Shown one piece after another: positions 1 to 12,700 of a stretch of DNA of 25,497 nucleotides. Each line of letters opens with the position of its first letter. Within the stretch, counting starts at the first letter, position 1. Below the pieces are notes generated by a model. It did not search any database. It was not told the origin of the DNA and saw nothing but the letters and a program-made list of their open reading frames with translations. The position numbers were made by a program, and so were the translations under genes. Origin of the DNA: a virus; the IMG/VR virus record IMGVR_UViG_3300009526_000056, positions 1 to 25,497 of that record. One strand, written 5' to 3'.

Positions 1-8
1 GTATTTAT
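1..8 (-). promoter_or_regulatory. Late-promoter-like element ATAAATAC at the left edge
   Basis: After the stop of the 219-residue gene the minus strand reads TAAAGATAATAAATAC up to the window edge. It is the fourth gap with this heptamer and probably precedes the next minus-strand gene, which is not in view. A second ATAAATA (28-34) overlaps the stop codon. An all-AT 6-bp hairpin is possible at 6-21 but has no T-tract. Confidence 0.4.
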
Positions 9-30
9 TATCTTTATAATATACCACTAT

Positions 31-690
31 TTATGTAGAACTAAGATTGGTTAATGTCTGTATACGCACAGTATAATCAATCTGTATCTGTCTGTTTAAA
101 CTCTTCTGTACTGGGTGGAAAATCACATGTGTAATCAATCGTAAATCAGTTGCACTTCCGTTCCAGGTTTTTAATCCTAGTTCATCAAAAACATAATCAC
201 CATTGAAATCTGTAGAGTTATCAAATGCTTGTTGTCCTGATGGCTCGCCGTAGTCTAACAAACAACTTACCAGTATATCACTGTAAACTTTTCCACTGGT
301 ATGTGTTACAGTAAGTTTGTTTCTAGTTGTATCAGTATTGGCTGAACTATTATCATCAACCACTTTTGAATATGTCGGATTATACAAGTTGGCATTTTGA
401 CCAGTTGTATTTGGTGGAAGATATGTTATTACACCTGTTGGATCAACACTACTACCTCCGTTGCCAAATGCCATACTGTAAATTTGTCCTACTGTTTTGT
501 TAGCAAGACTGTTTGCTAACGATTCACTTATGTTTTCATAGTGTATAGCGTTGCGTTTGTCAACAATAACTTCCCCGCTATTAGGATCAAATATTTTAAT
601 ATGACCACTGATAGCAATTTGTCCGTTTTCATTAGGACGTACTTCTTCTGACTCTGTCACTAAATCCTCATTTGCGTTCTCTTGTTCCAT
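31..690 (-). CDS. Uncharacterised virion structural protein (219 residues)
   Basis: The protein starts with an acidic, disordered stretch of about 25 residues (MEQENANEDLVTESEEVRPN). It then becomes beta-rich: GHIKIFDPNSGEVIVDKRNA, IYSMAFGNGGSSVDPTGVIT, then LITHVIFHPVQKSLNRQIQI and a final DYTVRIQTL strand. I cannot tie it to a named T4 protein. Its position after the giant gene, at the place T4 has gp8 and gp9, and its glycine- and strand-rich make-up suggest a baseplate or tail-fibre attachment protein. The GNGG, PTG and LPPNTTG stretch looks like a conserved loop. The ATG is preferred because a gap of 24 nt with AAGG precedes it. The stop is at 31-33. Confidence 0.55.
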   Translation of the reverse strand: MEQENANEDLVTESEEVRPNENGQIAISGHIKIFDPNSGEVIVDKRNAIHYENISESLANSLANKTVGQIYSMAFGNGGSSVDPTGVITYLPPNTTGQNANLYNPTYSKVVDDNSSANTDTTRNKLTVTHTSGKVYSDILVSCLLDYGEPSGQQAFDNSTDFNGDYVFDELGLKTWNGSATDLRLITHVIFHPVQKSLNRQIQIDYTVRIQTLTNLSST

Positions 691-693
691 GCT

Positions 694-701
694 GTATTTA
701 C
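694..701 (-). promoter_or_regulatory. Late-promoter-like element GTAAATAC before the 219-residue gene
   Basis: The minus strand reads AAGTAAGGTAAATACAGC and then the ATG. TAAATAC lies 3 nt before the start codon, the same geometry as before gp25 (TAAATACAGT and ATG). AAGG sits about 11 nt upstream of the ATG and may be the ribosome site, so the motif could simply be spacer sequence. It is reported because the same heptamer recurs in the other gaps. Confidence 0.35.
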
Positions 702-714
702 CTTACTTTTCTAC

Positions 715-3700
715 CTAGGATTTTAAAAACAATGCTGCTGGCGTAGTTTGGTCCTGCAATGCAATTCCATTACTAGCAGTATTAGTTCCTTGTGCGTACA
801 TCACATTGGCAGTAACCTGACTAAATGCAATTGTACTTCCAGATGCTGGAGCAGTTGTGAATGTTATTTCTGTACTGGTTAACGATGATTCAGTAATAGC
901 GTAATCAGTATCAGGTACAAGCACTGTTCCGCCTACTGTAACTGTTATTGCGTCTGCAAGTTCTGTACTATCTAAAAGCGTTGGTATAGTTATTGTTGTG
1001 GTATAAATTTTAGTAACACCATCACCCACTGTGGAATCTGTTGCGGTTGCTTGTTGATATGTAGTTGGTAACTGCTCACCTACTCCTACGTCAGAGACTG
1101 TATTGTCAATGGAGTGGGTGTAAACTCCTGTTCCTGCAGTGCCTCTTCGTAATCCGCTTACGGAATTATCGCCTATATTTCTATCTCTGTATGTAATACG
1201 TTCACCACCAATTATAATTTGTCCAAATATTCCTTGTTCAAGATTTGGCTCGCCAAGTTTAGATGCATCAGCTATATAGATTGTATCATCATTTACTGCT
1301 AGATCTTGTGTTAGTGTAGTGGTATTTGTTGTATTTAATTTGAGTAACTTTTGGTTGCCTAACATATCTTGGAATATACGGAAGTTCAAGCTGTTTGGAA
1401 CGACTGTATTTGTAAACATAGTTACTGCTAAAACATCAGCCGCATTTAGAATACTTAAATTAAGTGTTAATATACTGAGGTTATCACTGCCTGTTGCGAC
1501 TGTAAAATCAATTGATGGTCGAAGATAATCACCATTGAGTGTGACAATTAATCTAGCGTTTGCAGTAACCAATCTTCCTAAAGCAAAGTTGTTTGTGTCA
1601 ATGGTTGAACCAACAGTTTCGTCAAAAGTGCTCTCATCATATGCATCTTCATCATATGCTACTCCTGTTGTAATACCTTGAGTGGTTGGACCAACGTAAA
1701 CCTTTGTCATAATATTTTGCTGGGCAGTATCATTAAATGTAGTAATATCAAACAGTGCATCAAATGCGGCACTCACTCTTAGATTTAAATCACTGGTGTT
1801 GATTATGGTGTAATCGGATTCAGTTGTAGTAAAGATTTGTATTTGTGATCCAGCTACTGGTAAAGACTGTGTATTAAATTCAATATACCTATCGCTGCTT
1901 CCATCATATGTGCTAAGAGTCCAATTAACTGCTACATTCTGTTTTACATTATCAACATAAACTAATAGGTCAGAGGTGCTTATTAATGCTTGATTGGTTT
2001 TAGCAGTGGTACTCAAATAGTAAGGACCAAGACTTGATCCATCTCCAGTATATTCTATACCTTCTGGCGGCCGTAGCCTAAATCCATCTCTATCAACTAT
2101 CATGTTAGCAATGTTTGTGCCTTGTAGACTATTTGTAAGTGGATATGTTGACGTACTACCATCATAGTTAAAGTATTCTGCAACACTTGTACTCCAACTA
2201 TATTGTGTTGGTGTTGTTTCTCCAAGAGCAACAATTGTAACCATCTGTGTACTTGTTGGTTGATTTGTAAAAGTTACAGTGGTATCAAATGAACCTTTGG
2301 CTGCAAAAGCATATTCTGTTTGAAGTGTTCCATTTATAAAGATAACCATTTCTACAATTTCAGTAAAGGCAACTGGTATATCTTGTTTCTTATCTACTAT
2401 GGTATTGCCGACAAAACTTTCTTTGTAAAGTTGCGAACCTCCACCGAGTCCATACACTTCGACACTGATAGTATCTCCTACACTAGCGTTTGCACTTGTG
2501 CTTACTGCAACTGTTTTTGTCACCCAATTAATAGTATAAACAGCTGGTGGTAACACTTGGCGTGTAGTTGAGTTTATAACAATTACTTCAACCGGATGTT
2601 GTATCAAACCGCTAAAAATTATGCTTATGCCTGTTGCAGTAAAAACATTACTGATACTAGCAATTTCAAAACCATGTCCGTCTCCATTCCAGTCGCTTCC
2701 TGGACGAGTAAAAACTTTAAGATCTAGTGTATCAAATTCACTTCCTGGTACTAGTTCTTCAGGAGCATGCGAACTGTAAGTATCAATAAATGCTCCACCT
2801 TCAACATTGATATCTGTAGATCTTGTACCTAAATACGTATCTGTAAATGAACTTTCGTATATGACATCTAGTATTGCTGGATCATACGTTGGTAATCCTT
2901 CTGGTCCAAAACTGATATTATCAAATGGATTTATATCATAATTTCCTATATCAAATCCTGTGTTCTGATTGAAGTCTGGAGCATCAACCTGTACACCGGG
3001 ATAATCAATTCCAGTCATTACCTGTGCTAATTCTCTGCCTGGCTCGTTTGGTCCAGGGTTATATAAACCAATTGTTCTGTCTGCGGCGTCTAATGTGCTT
3101 GCATCAACAATGGTATACTTTTCTGGATCAAAACTACTTCCTGATGTGAAGTCAGAAATTGCTTGGTACACTTTTGGTAGGGCAACGTTTACAACTCCAA
3201 CAGTTGGAACCGGAAATCTAACTAATTGATTAGCAATGAATGCAGTATTAGCAGTCCAATCTATCACTTGACTTGTATACGTGATCCTGTTATATGCAAT
3301 AGTAGTAGTGAAATCACGTACCTGTTGTGTTTGTAAGACTGCAACTGCTGTTGCACCTGAGCCGTTGCCACCCGATATGGTAATTGTTGGTGTTGTTATA
3401 TACCCGCTACCAGCTGTAAGTAGAGTGATACTGGTTACAACACCTGCAGTGTTAACAACTGCTCTCAGTGTTGCTTGCGTTGTTGCATCTCCAGTTACAA
3501 CCACTTGCGGAGCAACTGTGTATCCTGTTCCTCCGGTCACAACTGTTACACCACTAACTACCAACTTATAATTTTGATACCATTGGCTCCACGGAAAGGT
3601 TGTCCATATAGAATCTGTACTAGGTACTGCACTTAATGATTTTGGATTTTCACTATCATCCAGTATAGGTGAAACAAACTGATTCAACTGTGAATCATAG

Positions 3701-6700
3701 TAGGCTGGTAAATCAAAATCAGTTACGCTACCATTGTAAGTGTCTTCGCCTTCGTAACGTAGATTAAATTCTCTAACTTGTACATGATAAGGCTTAACTT
3801 CTTTGATATACTCACTAACAAAGTCCTGATTGTCTCTTCTAAAAATAGGATACTCTATCAAGTCACGTATTTTGTGATTTACATCTATCAAACTGGTCTT
3901 AAACAACCAATCTGGAGCAGGTTGTTCGCTCATTATAAATTCAAATGCGAGTATTAACAATTCATTTCTAAATACAAGAAGTTCGTTTGTAAAAATTTGT
4001 GTGTTTAGAGCTTCAAGTATCTGCCTGGTTTCAGTAATTGGTGCTTGATCAAATCTTTGTGCATCAAAAACTTCAACATCAAAGCCAAAATTTCCAACTG
4101 AATAATCCCAAATAGTATTGTCAACTGCAATTGTTCCATCTTGTAAAAAAACTCTTGTCCATTCACCAGTTGTTGTGCTATACTGGTATACTTCTTGTTT
4201 GCCATTGCTGTTTGCTTCTACTGTTGCCCACTGTTCATTGGCTACATTTTCCAGTGCTAATAGTTCACTGTAAACTTTTACATCATAACTTGATGCATTA
4301 GCTGAACTAAATGTAGTACCATCAGAATTCTTTCCATTCCAGTCAATATAACTCCAATATAGATTGGTTTTGTACGTTTGTACTCTAGATAGTAATAGTG
4401 TTTGACCTGCCTCTACAGTATAAATTGTCCATAAGCCTTCGTTGTTAATATCACTTGCTACAAGATATTTGTAACCTACTGCTACCTGTCTAAGATCTTG
4501 ATATGTTAGTTCAGCATATGTTAATAATCTTTTATCCCATGCTCCACTAGCGATGGTTGGCTCTGGTTCCTCACTATTAAGCAACGTTAAACTTTTGCTT
4601 TCCGAAATTGTATACACTGACATAATACTATTTGCACGAGTCATATAATTTTGTAGTGCAAGGAATCTGTCAACGTACAAACTTTGTCTTGGACGAAAAC
4701 TAACACCATATCTATCTGCTAAACTTAATGTTGAATCAGGTACTAGATTACCTACTGTATCTGCTCCACAAAAACTATCAAGTAGTTTTCTATAAAGTTG
4801 AGCACCTAAGAAACTGTTCTTATCACCTACTGTAATTAAGTCGTATTCACTGTGAACGTTATCGTCATTGGCAATTTTATCAAATTCAACATGCAGTATA
4901 GTATTTGTTGCACTTATTAAACTTTTACAATTATAAAGTGTGATTTCATTGGGTGCGATCGCGGCACAATAACTTACTCCACTGCTTCTTGGATTATCAA
5001 TATACTGTGTTATACCACTTGAACTAAGTGTTTTGTTAGGACTTACCGCAGTCAATCCTTTAACCCAATAATAATAAGTTGTAACAAACGTGCCGGCACT
5101 GTCAAGTTGTGTTGTAGTTGTATAACTTACCGTACTGTAAACTGTACCTTCGCCTGTGTAATTTGCAGGTGTTACTGAGCTCTCAATCCATTGGTAAACA
5201 TCTACACTTGATCCGTCAAACAGTTGTCCCCAACGTCTTGCTCTAAAAGCAATGTCATCTTGATTATAGTTTATAAACCTTACTGTGGATAAATCCCACC
5301 ACATTTCACCTAGATGCTCATTTCTCCACTGTGATCCGTAGTTGTTTACAGTTCCAGTATTGTATGCTGCTGGGTCAAGCCCACCTGTGTAATCAATGTT
5401 TGCACGTGCAGCACCAAGTATTTTTCCTTGTATTGGGTCAATAAAATCCAAGTATGTAGTAACTGTATTACTAATATTGTTGTATGTGAATACACTATTC
5501 AATAAAGCAACATCAACAACTGGTGTCTCAGTATAACGTGCTTTCCAGCTTGCTTCATTGTTAGCATTTACCAATTGTGTTACTCTACCAAAGTCACCCG
5601 AACTATCATTGAGATCATCATTTGGTGCACCAACTAATAACGTGCCATCAACGTATGATACTGATGATCCAAACTTATCTAAACTGGTTAATGTTGTATC
5701 ATAAATCTGTTGTCCATAAACAAATTTGCCTGGGTTAGTTGCACTGGCATTTGCGGCATTTAGATAATCATATGTAAATGCCACACCTGATTCGGGTAAT
5801 GGGTCTAATAAATTCGTTGAGCCCGAATCAAAGTATGTTGTGCTGGTATCAAAAGTTGTTGGCAAATATGCAGTTGCATCAGGAGCACCAACTACAAGTG
5901 TATTTGCATCATCACTGATACTTAAACTTGTTCCAAAGTGTGCATAAGTCTGTGGTGCTGGTGCAGTGATTGTCTGTGCATAGATCCAAGGTGTTAAACC
6001 AAGATCTACAAATGCAGTTCCTGTTCCGGGTGCTACTTGTAATTTTATAAACTGCTCACCAGCTGAAACATCAACAAGATTAATCTGCAATGCTCCGCCC
6101 ACACTAGAAGCAGTAATGTTTGGTATATTAGCAGTTGTAATATCTGTAACCAAACTTGCAACAGTGGTGCCAGTGAGTGTCACATAGTAATTGTTAATTC
6201 GAATAGTATCTGTGGCAGTTAAAACCGGATTGGTTACAGTTCCGGTGATAGTTCCAAATAATCTACTTTGATTGATCCAACGCTCAACACTTCCTGCTTC
6301 AGTTTGTACAACGCTATCGTTAGGCATAGCAATATATGCACTGCAATTTGTTGAACACATATCTACAGTTCTACCAAAGAAGTAGTTTCCTCCATTTAAG
6401 GCACTGTTAAATTGTTGTAAGGTAGAGAAACTATTTGTTTCAACTTCTATTATATCACCAACTGTTAGTGTAACTGGATTAAGAGTTGTGCCAATTGTAA
6501 TTACGCTCCCTGCCACGCTAAACTGAGCATTGTTTGCATTACCAGTTGGAATAAGATATGTGCCGTTAAGTGTTACTGACACTGGTGTAGTCGGTGTGAC
6601 ACTAGTTGTGTATGCAACAGTTGCGGCATTTGAGACTTGAAATCTCTCAACGCTTCTGTCAATTATGTAACTTTCACCTGCAAAATCATTTGAACCAATT

Positions 6701-9700
6701 GTAGCATCTGGTGTACCAACTAGTATCTGTCTACCGTCTGTTGTGGTAGAAATATCATAACCAAATTGATCACTTGCTCCTATGCCTGTTGCAGTAAAGG
6801 TGTCTACAAAATCCCAATGTGTTTTCGCATTTATAGTAAGTGTACCACTGCTTATAGCTGATCCTAACACTACATTTGTTCCTACAATAGTATAATCAAA
6901 AAATGGACGTAATAGTTTACTGTCGTTAATCACAGTCATTGAATATATGTCACTAGCAGTGAACAACGTACTAAAACTAAAGTCTGTTGTTGATCCTATA
7001 GGAAAGTAAGTTTGACTCTGTCTTCGAATTATTACGATATCGTCATTTTCATTTGGTGGTGTGGTAAAGTTTACCTGTTGCAAGCCTGCAGTTACTGATA
7101 CAGTATAATCTGCCCCAGCAGTTTGAGCTACATTATTCCTAGTAACTGCAATCTGTGTTTGAGCGGTTGCAACACTTGCTGAAACTTGTATTGTTGGTTG
7201 TATTACAAAATCACTATTTGCACCGTCACCTGTGAATTCCAAGCGTTGATCTTGTACGTTTACTTTGTTGTAAGCATAAACTTTATTATCAGCTGGAGCA
7301 CTTATGTACATCCATTGCTCATCGTTGCTTACTGCTACGCTATAACCAAACTTGTCTGCATCGTTTGTTCCAGTATTAAAGTTTTGATACAGTGCAAAAC
7401 TTCCGTTTGATGCAGTTCTATTGATTGCAGTTGCATAACCTTTATTGGAGTCAGATGCTGGTGCACCAACAATTGCCCATTCTGTATTACCTGCGTCAGA
7501 ACTAAATCCAAATCCTGAAAAAGATAAAGATGCATCTGGTGAAAGAACTGTTTTTTCTAAATAGATGCCGGTGTCATTTTTATTAAAAGCATATACGCCA
7601 CCTATTGAACTTGCATAACCTGTTGCACCTACTAGTAATCCTTGATTGTTTAAACCTTGTGCAATAGTTGTTCCAAAAAGATCATTGATTATTGGTAGTG
7701 TTGCTTGAAGCTCGGTAGCAGTTCCAAATGGATTTTGTTTCTGTAATACTTGCCAATTATCTGATCCATTGTTGTCAACCCAAACTTCATTGCCAGTTGT
7801 AAGACTAGTTGAAAAACTCAACGCTGGTATATCACTTGGTTGTGCAACTCTCACACTCTCAAGCGTAAAGCATCTGCCATCTCCGTTTGTGATTGTTGTA
7901 ATACCTTCGGGTAGGCTCAGTGTCACTGTGAGTGTTTTTAATCCAGGCACAGTTTGCACAATATATGCACCGTCGACGTCTGTATTAAAGAATTTTACAA
8001 TCAAACGTTGCCCAATAATTAAGCCATGTGGCACATCAAACGTAAATGTACTAGTTCCGTTTAGGTTATCAACCGCAGTGGTTAAAGTTGATTTTACTAA
8101 GTTTACTCTATAAATATTCCAATCATAGCTATTAGCTTTAGCAACCCATATATTTGTGCCAACCACAATGTTATCAAGATCATTTACTACATTAGTTAGG
8201 TCATTATAATCAAACACTTTTAAGTTTACATCGTCATAGTTTACATATCCAGCACTTGGAAATCCTACATCTTCTGGAATACTGCCAACAGTTGGTAAAA
8301 TGTTAGTATTTGTTATTTTATAACTTTGTTTGTAAATATCTGAAATCAAAACTGTTTGATCAGCATTGCTTGCTTGTTGTGGATTTATAACTGCAATAGT
8401 ACCTGGGTTGCTTAACAACTTGCTTTCGTCTAGTTGTAATTCAAAGTAGCTTCTATTTGCATTTGCACCATACAATGCTCTTTGTATTGCCCAGTTTTCA
8501 AATATATCATATTCTGCTGTCTCTTTACCAAGATTAGCACTTGTAAATGTTTCTGCAGCAGTGATTGTTCCTTTTGTTCCTAGAAAACTTGCATACAATC
8601 CTGCCTGTGATATATCATCTAAGTTTAGATTTTGCATATATTGCCTTGGACGGAATCCAATTAATCCTAGTCCTAATAGAGTTGCATCACCTTCGAGATT
8701 TGCAGTGTGTATATTATAGTTGTCTTGCAGCTCATCTGCTTTGGTCGCCAAGTTTGGCAATAGACCTTTTTGTATTCTATTGTAATCGCTTTTTATCCAA
8801 TCTGCAAACACAAATGTTCCACTAGGTGGAAGTAATGTAGTAGCACTCCAGTAACTGTTTTTGTATTCTACAATTTGTCCTTTGGTGTAGGCAACATTTG
8901 GCTCCCACTCCTTGACATTATTTTGGTTAAGTATAAAACCCTGAGCATCAAGTGTTCCATTCCAGTCATATACTGTAAAACCATTTATCAACAATCTATT
9001 TTGTCTGGCACCAGTTACTGGCTGATACATTAGGTCGTTAAAAATACTTGTGTTATCAAAAACAATTATGTGCTCATAAGAAGTAAATCTTGCATTTAAG
9101 AAACTAAAAGTATTGTTGTTAAGTCCAATAAGTTTAAGCTCATTATCCAATCTCTCAACTGCATAATCTTCAGAAAAAACTGGTCGAAAGTTTTGATTAA
9201 GCATTATATCGTTTATGCCTTCGCTTGCTAAACTTTCAACAACACTAAAGGGTTGACTTAATTTTAAAACATTCGCCGCTGGATTGAGATTTAACACACT
9301 GCCAACTGTCCAGGACTGCCCTACCCAATATACAAACTCCTGTGCCATTTGTGTCCAGTTAAGTATTAGATCATTTTCTGTGTTATCAAATGTCAGTCCT
9401 TGTTGTTCTAATAATTGTCCATAACTTACTAGGAAATCAACTACTGCACTTTGACTAGTAAACTCATAACCATAAGGCACTTGTACTACGTCATCAGTGA
9501 ATGTTTGAGGGACACGTGCAGTAGTTCCGTTGACTGTAAAAGTTAAAAACGTTCCAGCAGCAGTACTTTTTAAAATATTAAAATAAGGTTTTGTAGTTGA
9601 ATAACCTGCTACACTCCAACCAGTATTAGTTCTTTGAATAATCACCGCTGAATACACTACTTCATTGAAACTTGGATTTTTATATAATGAAAGTTGATAG

Positions 9701-12700
9701 CTCTCATCAGGCAATAACAAGCTACTATTGAGACTATTTGGAGATGATTTTTCAGAAAATATTTTCAAATAACTTTGATCGCTAAATGAAGCCATTCTGT
9801 AACACAAACGTATGTCGAGGTTGCTCAATCTTGTTGTGAGTAAAGTAGTACTATCTAATCCAGATATTCTATTGTAATCTACAATAAAGTTTATATAACT
9901 ATTCTTTGAAGTTCCATCGCCATATATTTGAACTTCGGTAGTGTTAATTCTAAATCGTTTGTTGTACAACCATTGTTTTAAAGTTGCGTCATATTTGTAT
10001 AAATCTCTGTCTGCAAACCAACTGAAGTATTTTGCTGGTTTAGTCAGTGCTAGTAATCTTTGTATCGCAAAAGGATAGTAACTGCTACGTCTCCAAGTAG
10101 TCTGTGTAGGAGCATAATCTCCTGCTACCCACGACTTTTTAAAACTATTAAGGTCATAGCTTCCAACAATGCTTATCATTGGATCAACTAAATTTCCTTG
10201 AGAATCAGTTGGCAAACAGTCCAGCAGTTGTGGACGTATATATCGTGTTTTTGTTACATCACCGGTTGGGTAAGCAATCTTACCGTCAGCCATATCCTGC
10301 CAGAGCACAGTATTACCACTGGTGTATGGTGCAGGTCCGTATGTTGTATTCCACCAGTCTGGTTTTTCACTTAGTCCAACCATTTCCCATGGACGTGTAT
10401 CAGGAGCATCTGTATCGTAAAGTTGGAAATAAATTCCTCTCCAAAAACCCAACAGTGGATCGCCATTTAATCTATTTTCACTTTGACTATAGTTCCAAGT
10501 AAATCCATTGTCAGCATCATATGTTTGATCTTTATAAGGTACTCTCTGCGTTCCTACCCATGAAAGAAAACTTCTATTAAGAATGTTGTTTACTTCTGTA
10601 AGTGTATAATCAGTTGTTCTAAACTGTCCCGGAATAACATCCACTGCTTGTAGAGGTGGATTATATTTTTCCTCAGAAGTTAATTTAATATTGTTATAGC
10701 ATCTTTTTTCAAATTCTAATAGTACACCATTTCTATAATCACCATCATCAAATGCAACTGTTAAACTACCATCATGTCCTTGTATCACATTGGTTGGAGT
10801 TATATAGGTATTATCTAAAAACATCTGTGGCTTATAAACTTGATATAAACCTAACATACTAGGAGTTGCAGGAACATAACTTCCATAGGTAGCAGTATAT
10901 TCATTTATAGTAATAATATCGCCAATTGCTAGTGTTATACTAGTGCTATCAATGGTAATACGAGGGCCATCAGTTGCAACTGTATAATCGTGTCCATCTC
11001 CAACTAGTTGTGTTTGTATTCCAGTGGCTTTTGGAGTCAAGTAAACAAGTATACCTTTATAGTTTGCACTTGTAAAATTGTAACTGTTTAGAGTATCAAA
11101 AGTATGTGTTGTAATTGGACTTACTGTATAAGTTGTTGTATCAAACACAGTCCCACTTGGAATTGCATCAGTCCAGTAAAACGAAGTAGTTTCTGTTTTA
11201 CCTGCATTGATTGCAATCAATGTATCATCAAGTATTTGTGCAGATGTCTTTGATTCCCAGTCGTTAGTTGCAACATATTCTAGTATTTTATTTTTTGTTT
11301 TGTTATATTCGCTTGCATTGAAGTCTAAGGCACGAAAGTACTCAAACTGTCTTTCATTTATAAATGGAGTAGTAAGTGTCAACGGAGCACTTTGCTGAAG
11401 AATAAGGTCACCGTAAGGAATAACATTTCCTAAGTCATGAACGTTGTTTGCACCATGAATTTTACCTGTAAAGTTTTCTAAATTTTGGCAAATTGTTTCA
11501 TAGTGTGTTCTGATAGTACCTAGTGTAAAACTTGCACTATTTTCGTTCATTGCGTTGGATTCTAAGTTATCTGGAATAGTATAAAATCCAATACTACTTG
11601 CACTGTCACTGATTACCTGTGCTTCAATTACTGCTCCAACTGCAGGCAAAGTATTTGGTTGCCCTAATGTATTTGCATTAAATGTAATTTCAGTTACGCC
11701 AGCACTGTTGGTAGCATAGGTATAAGTGCTTGGAAGAACAAACTGACCTTCTACAAAAACCTTTACAGGAATAAGACTACTATCACTTATCACATCAATA
11801 TCTAGAACCAGTGGATCACCAGCAAAATCAAAACTGAAACTTTGACGTTGTACCTCAGTTGTAAAACTGGTTTGCCATCCGATAAGTTTTTCAAATGTGC
11901 TGATACTATTATACTGTCTTACAAATCCTTTGTCAATCTTTTCTGTTTTACTAACTGTTCCGTTAACGTATAAAAATGTGTCAGTATAAAGGTTGTTATC
12001 AAATACAATATCGCCAACGTTGGCAATGGTTAGATATTTCAATGGTTGTTCAATAATACTATCTGTTGCACCACTTCCTATTGCATAACTGAATATTTTG
12101 GTTCCAGCAAAGGTGCTAGATGGATACACTGTGATGTCGCTTAGGCTATACCCACTTGCATCATAGATATCAAATAACGGTGCTTGGTTGGTATCAGTTT
12201 TCTGTTGTGCTAAAATCCATGTAGTCCCGTTGAACCAATAGGCGTTTCCTTGTTCAGTTGCACCAGACAACACAACAACCGTTGTATTTGTTGCTGTATC
12301 AGATACGGTTAAACTTGCTGGTTGTAAATCAATTACATCACCGGCACCAAGATTGACAAACTTTACCGTATATATTTTATTTTTTACTTCTGGATCAATA
12401 TCTGCAGAGAATATTACTCTTGAACCGTCTACAAAACTATATCCATCCACCGCATACCCAGCAGTTCCGTTTATATTTGAAAACGCATCTGTTTCAGCAA
12501 AATCTATTATATCAATTGGAGTAGTTGCAATTGTTCCATAGTTAAAAAGTTTCAAATTCTTCTTAAATTCAAGTATCGGACGTTTTGCTCTTGCATCGTT
12601 ATCTATTAATAACGATGTATTATTGTATGTTGCAGTTGCAGTCAACACATCAATGTGAAACCATCTATTACCTCTGCACCATGCATTTAAGTCAATGCAA

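Noticed and set aside
6-21. AT-only hairpin (TATTAT, loop, ATAATA) as a terminator after the 219-residue gene
   Set aside because: The stem has no GC pair and no T-tract follows on the transcribed strand. It is also mixed with the late-promoter-like element.
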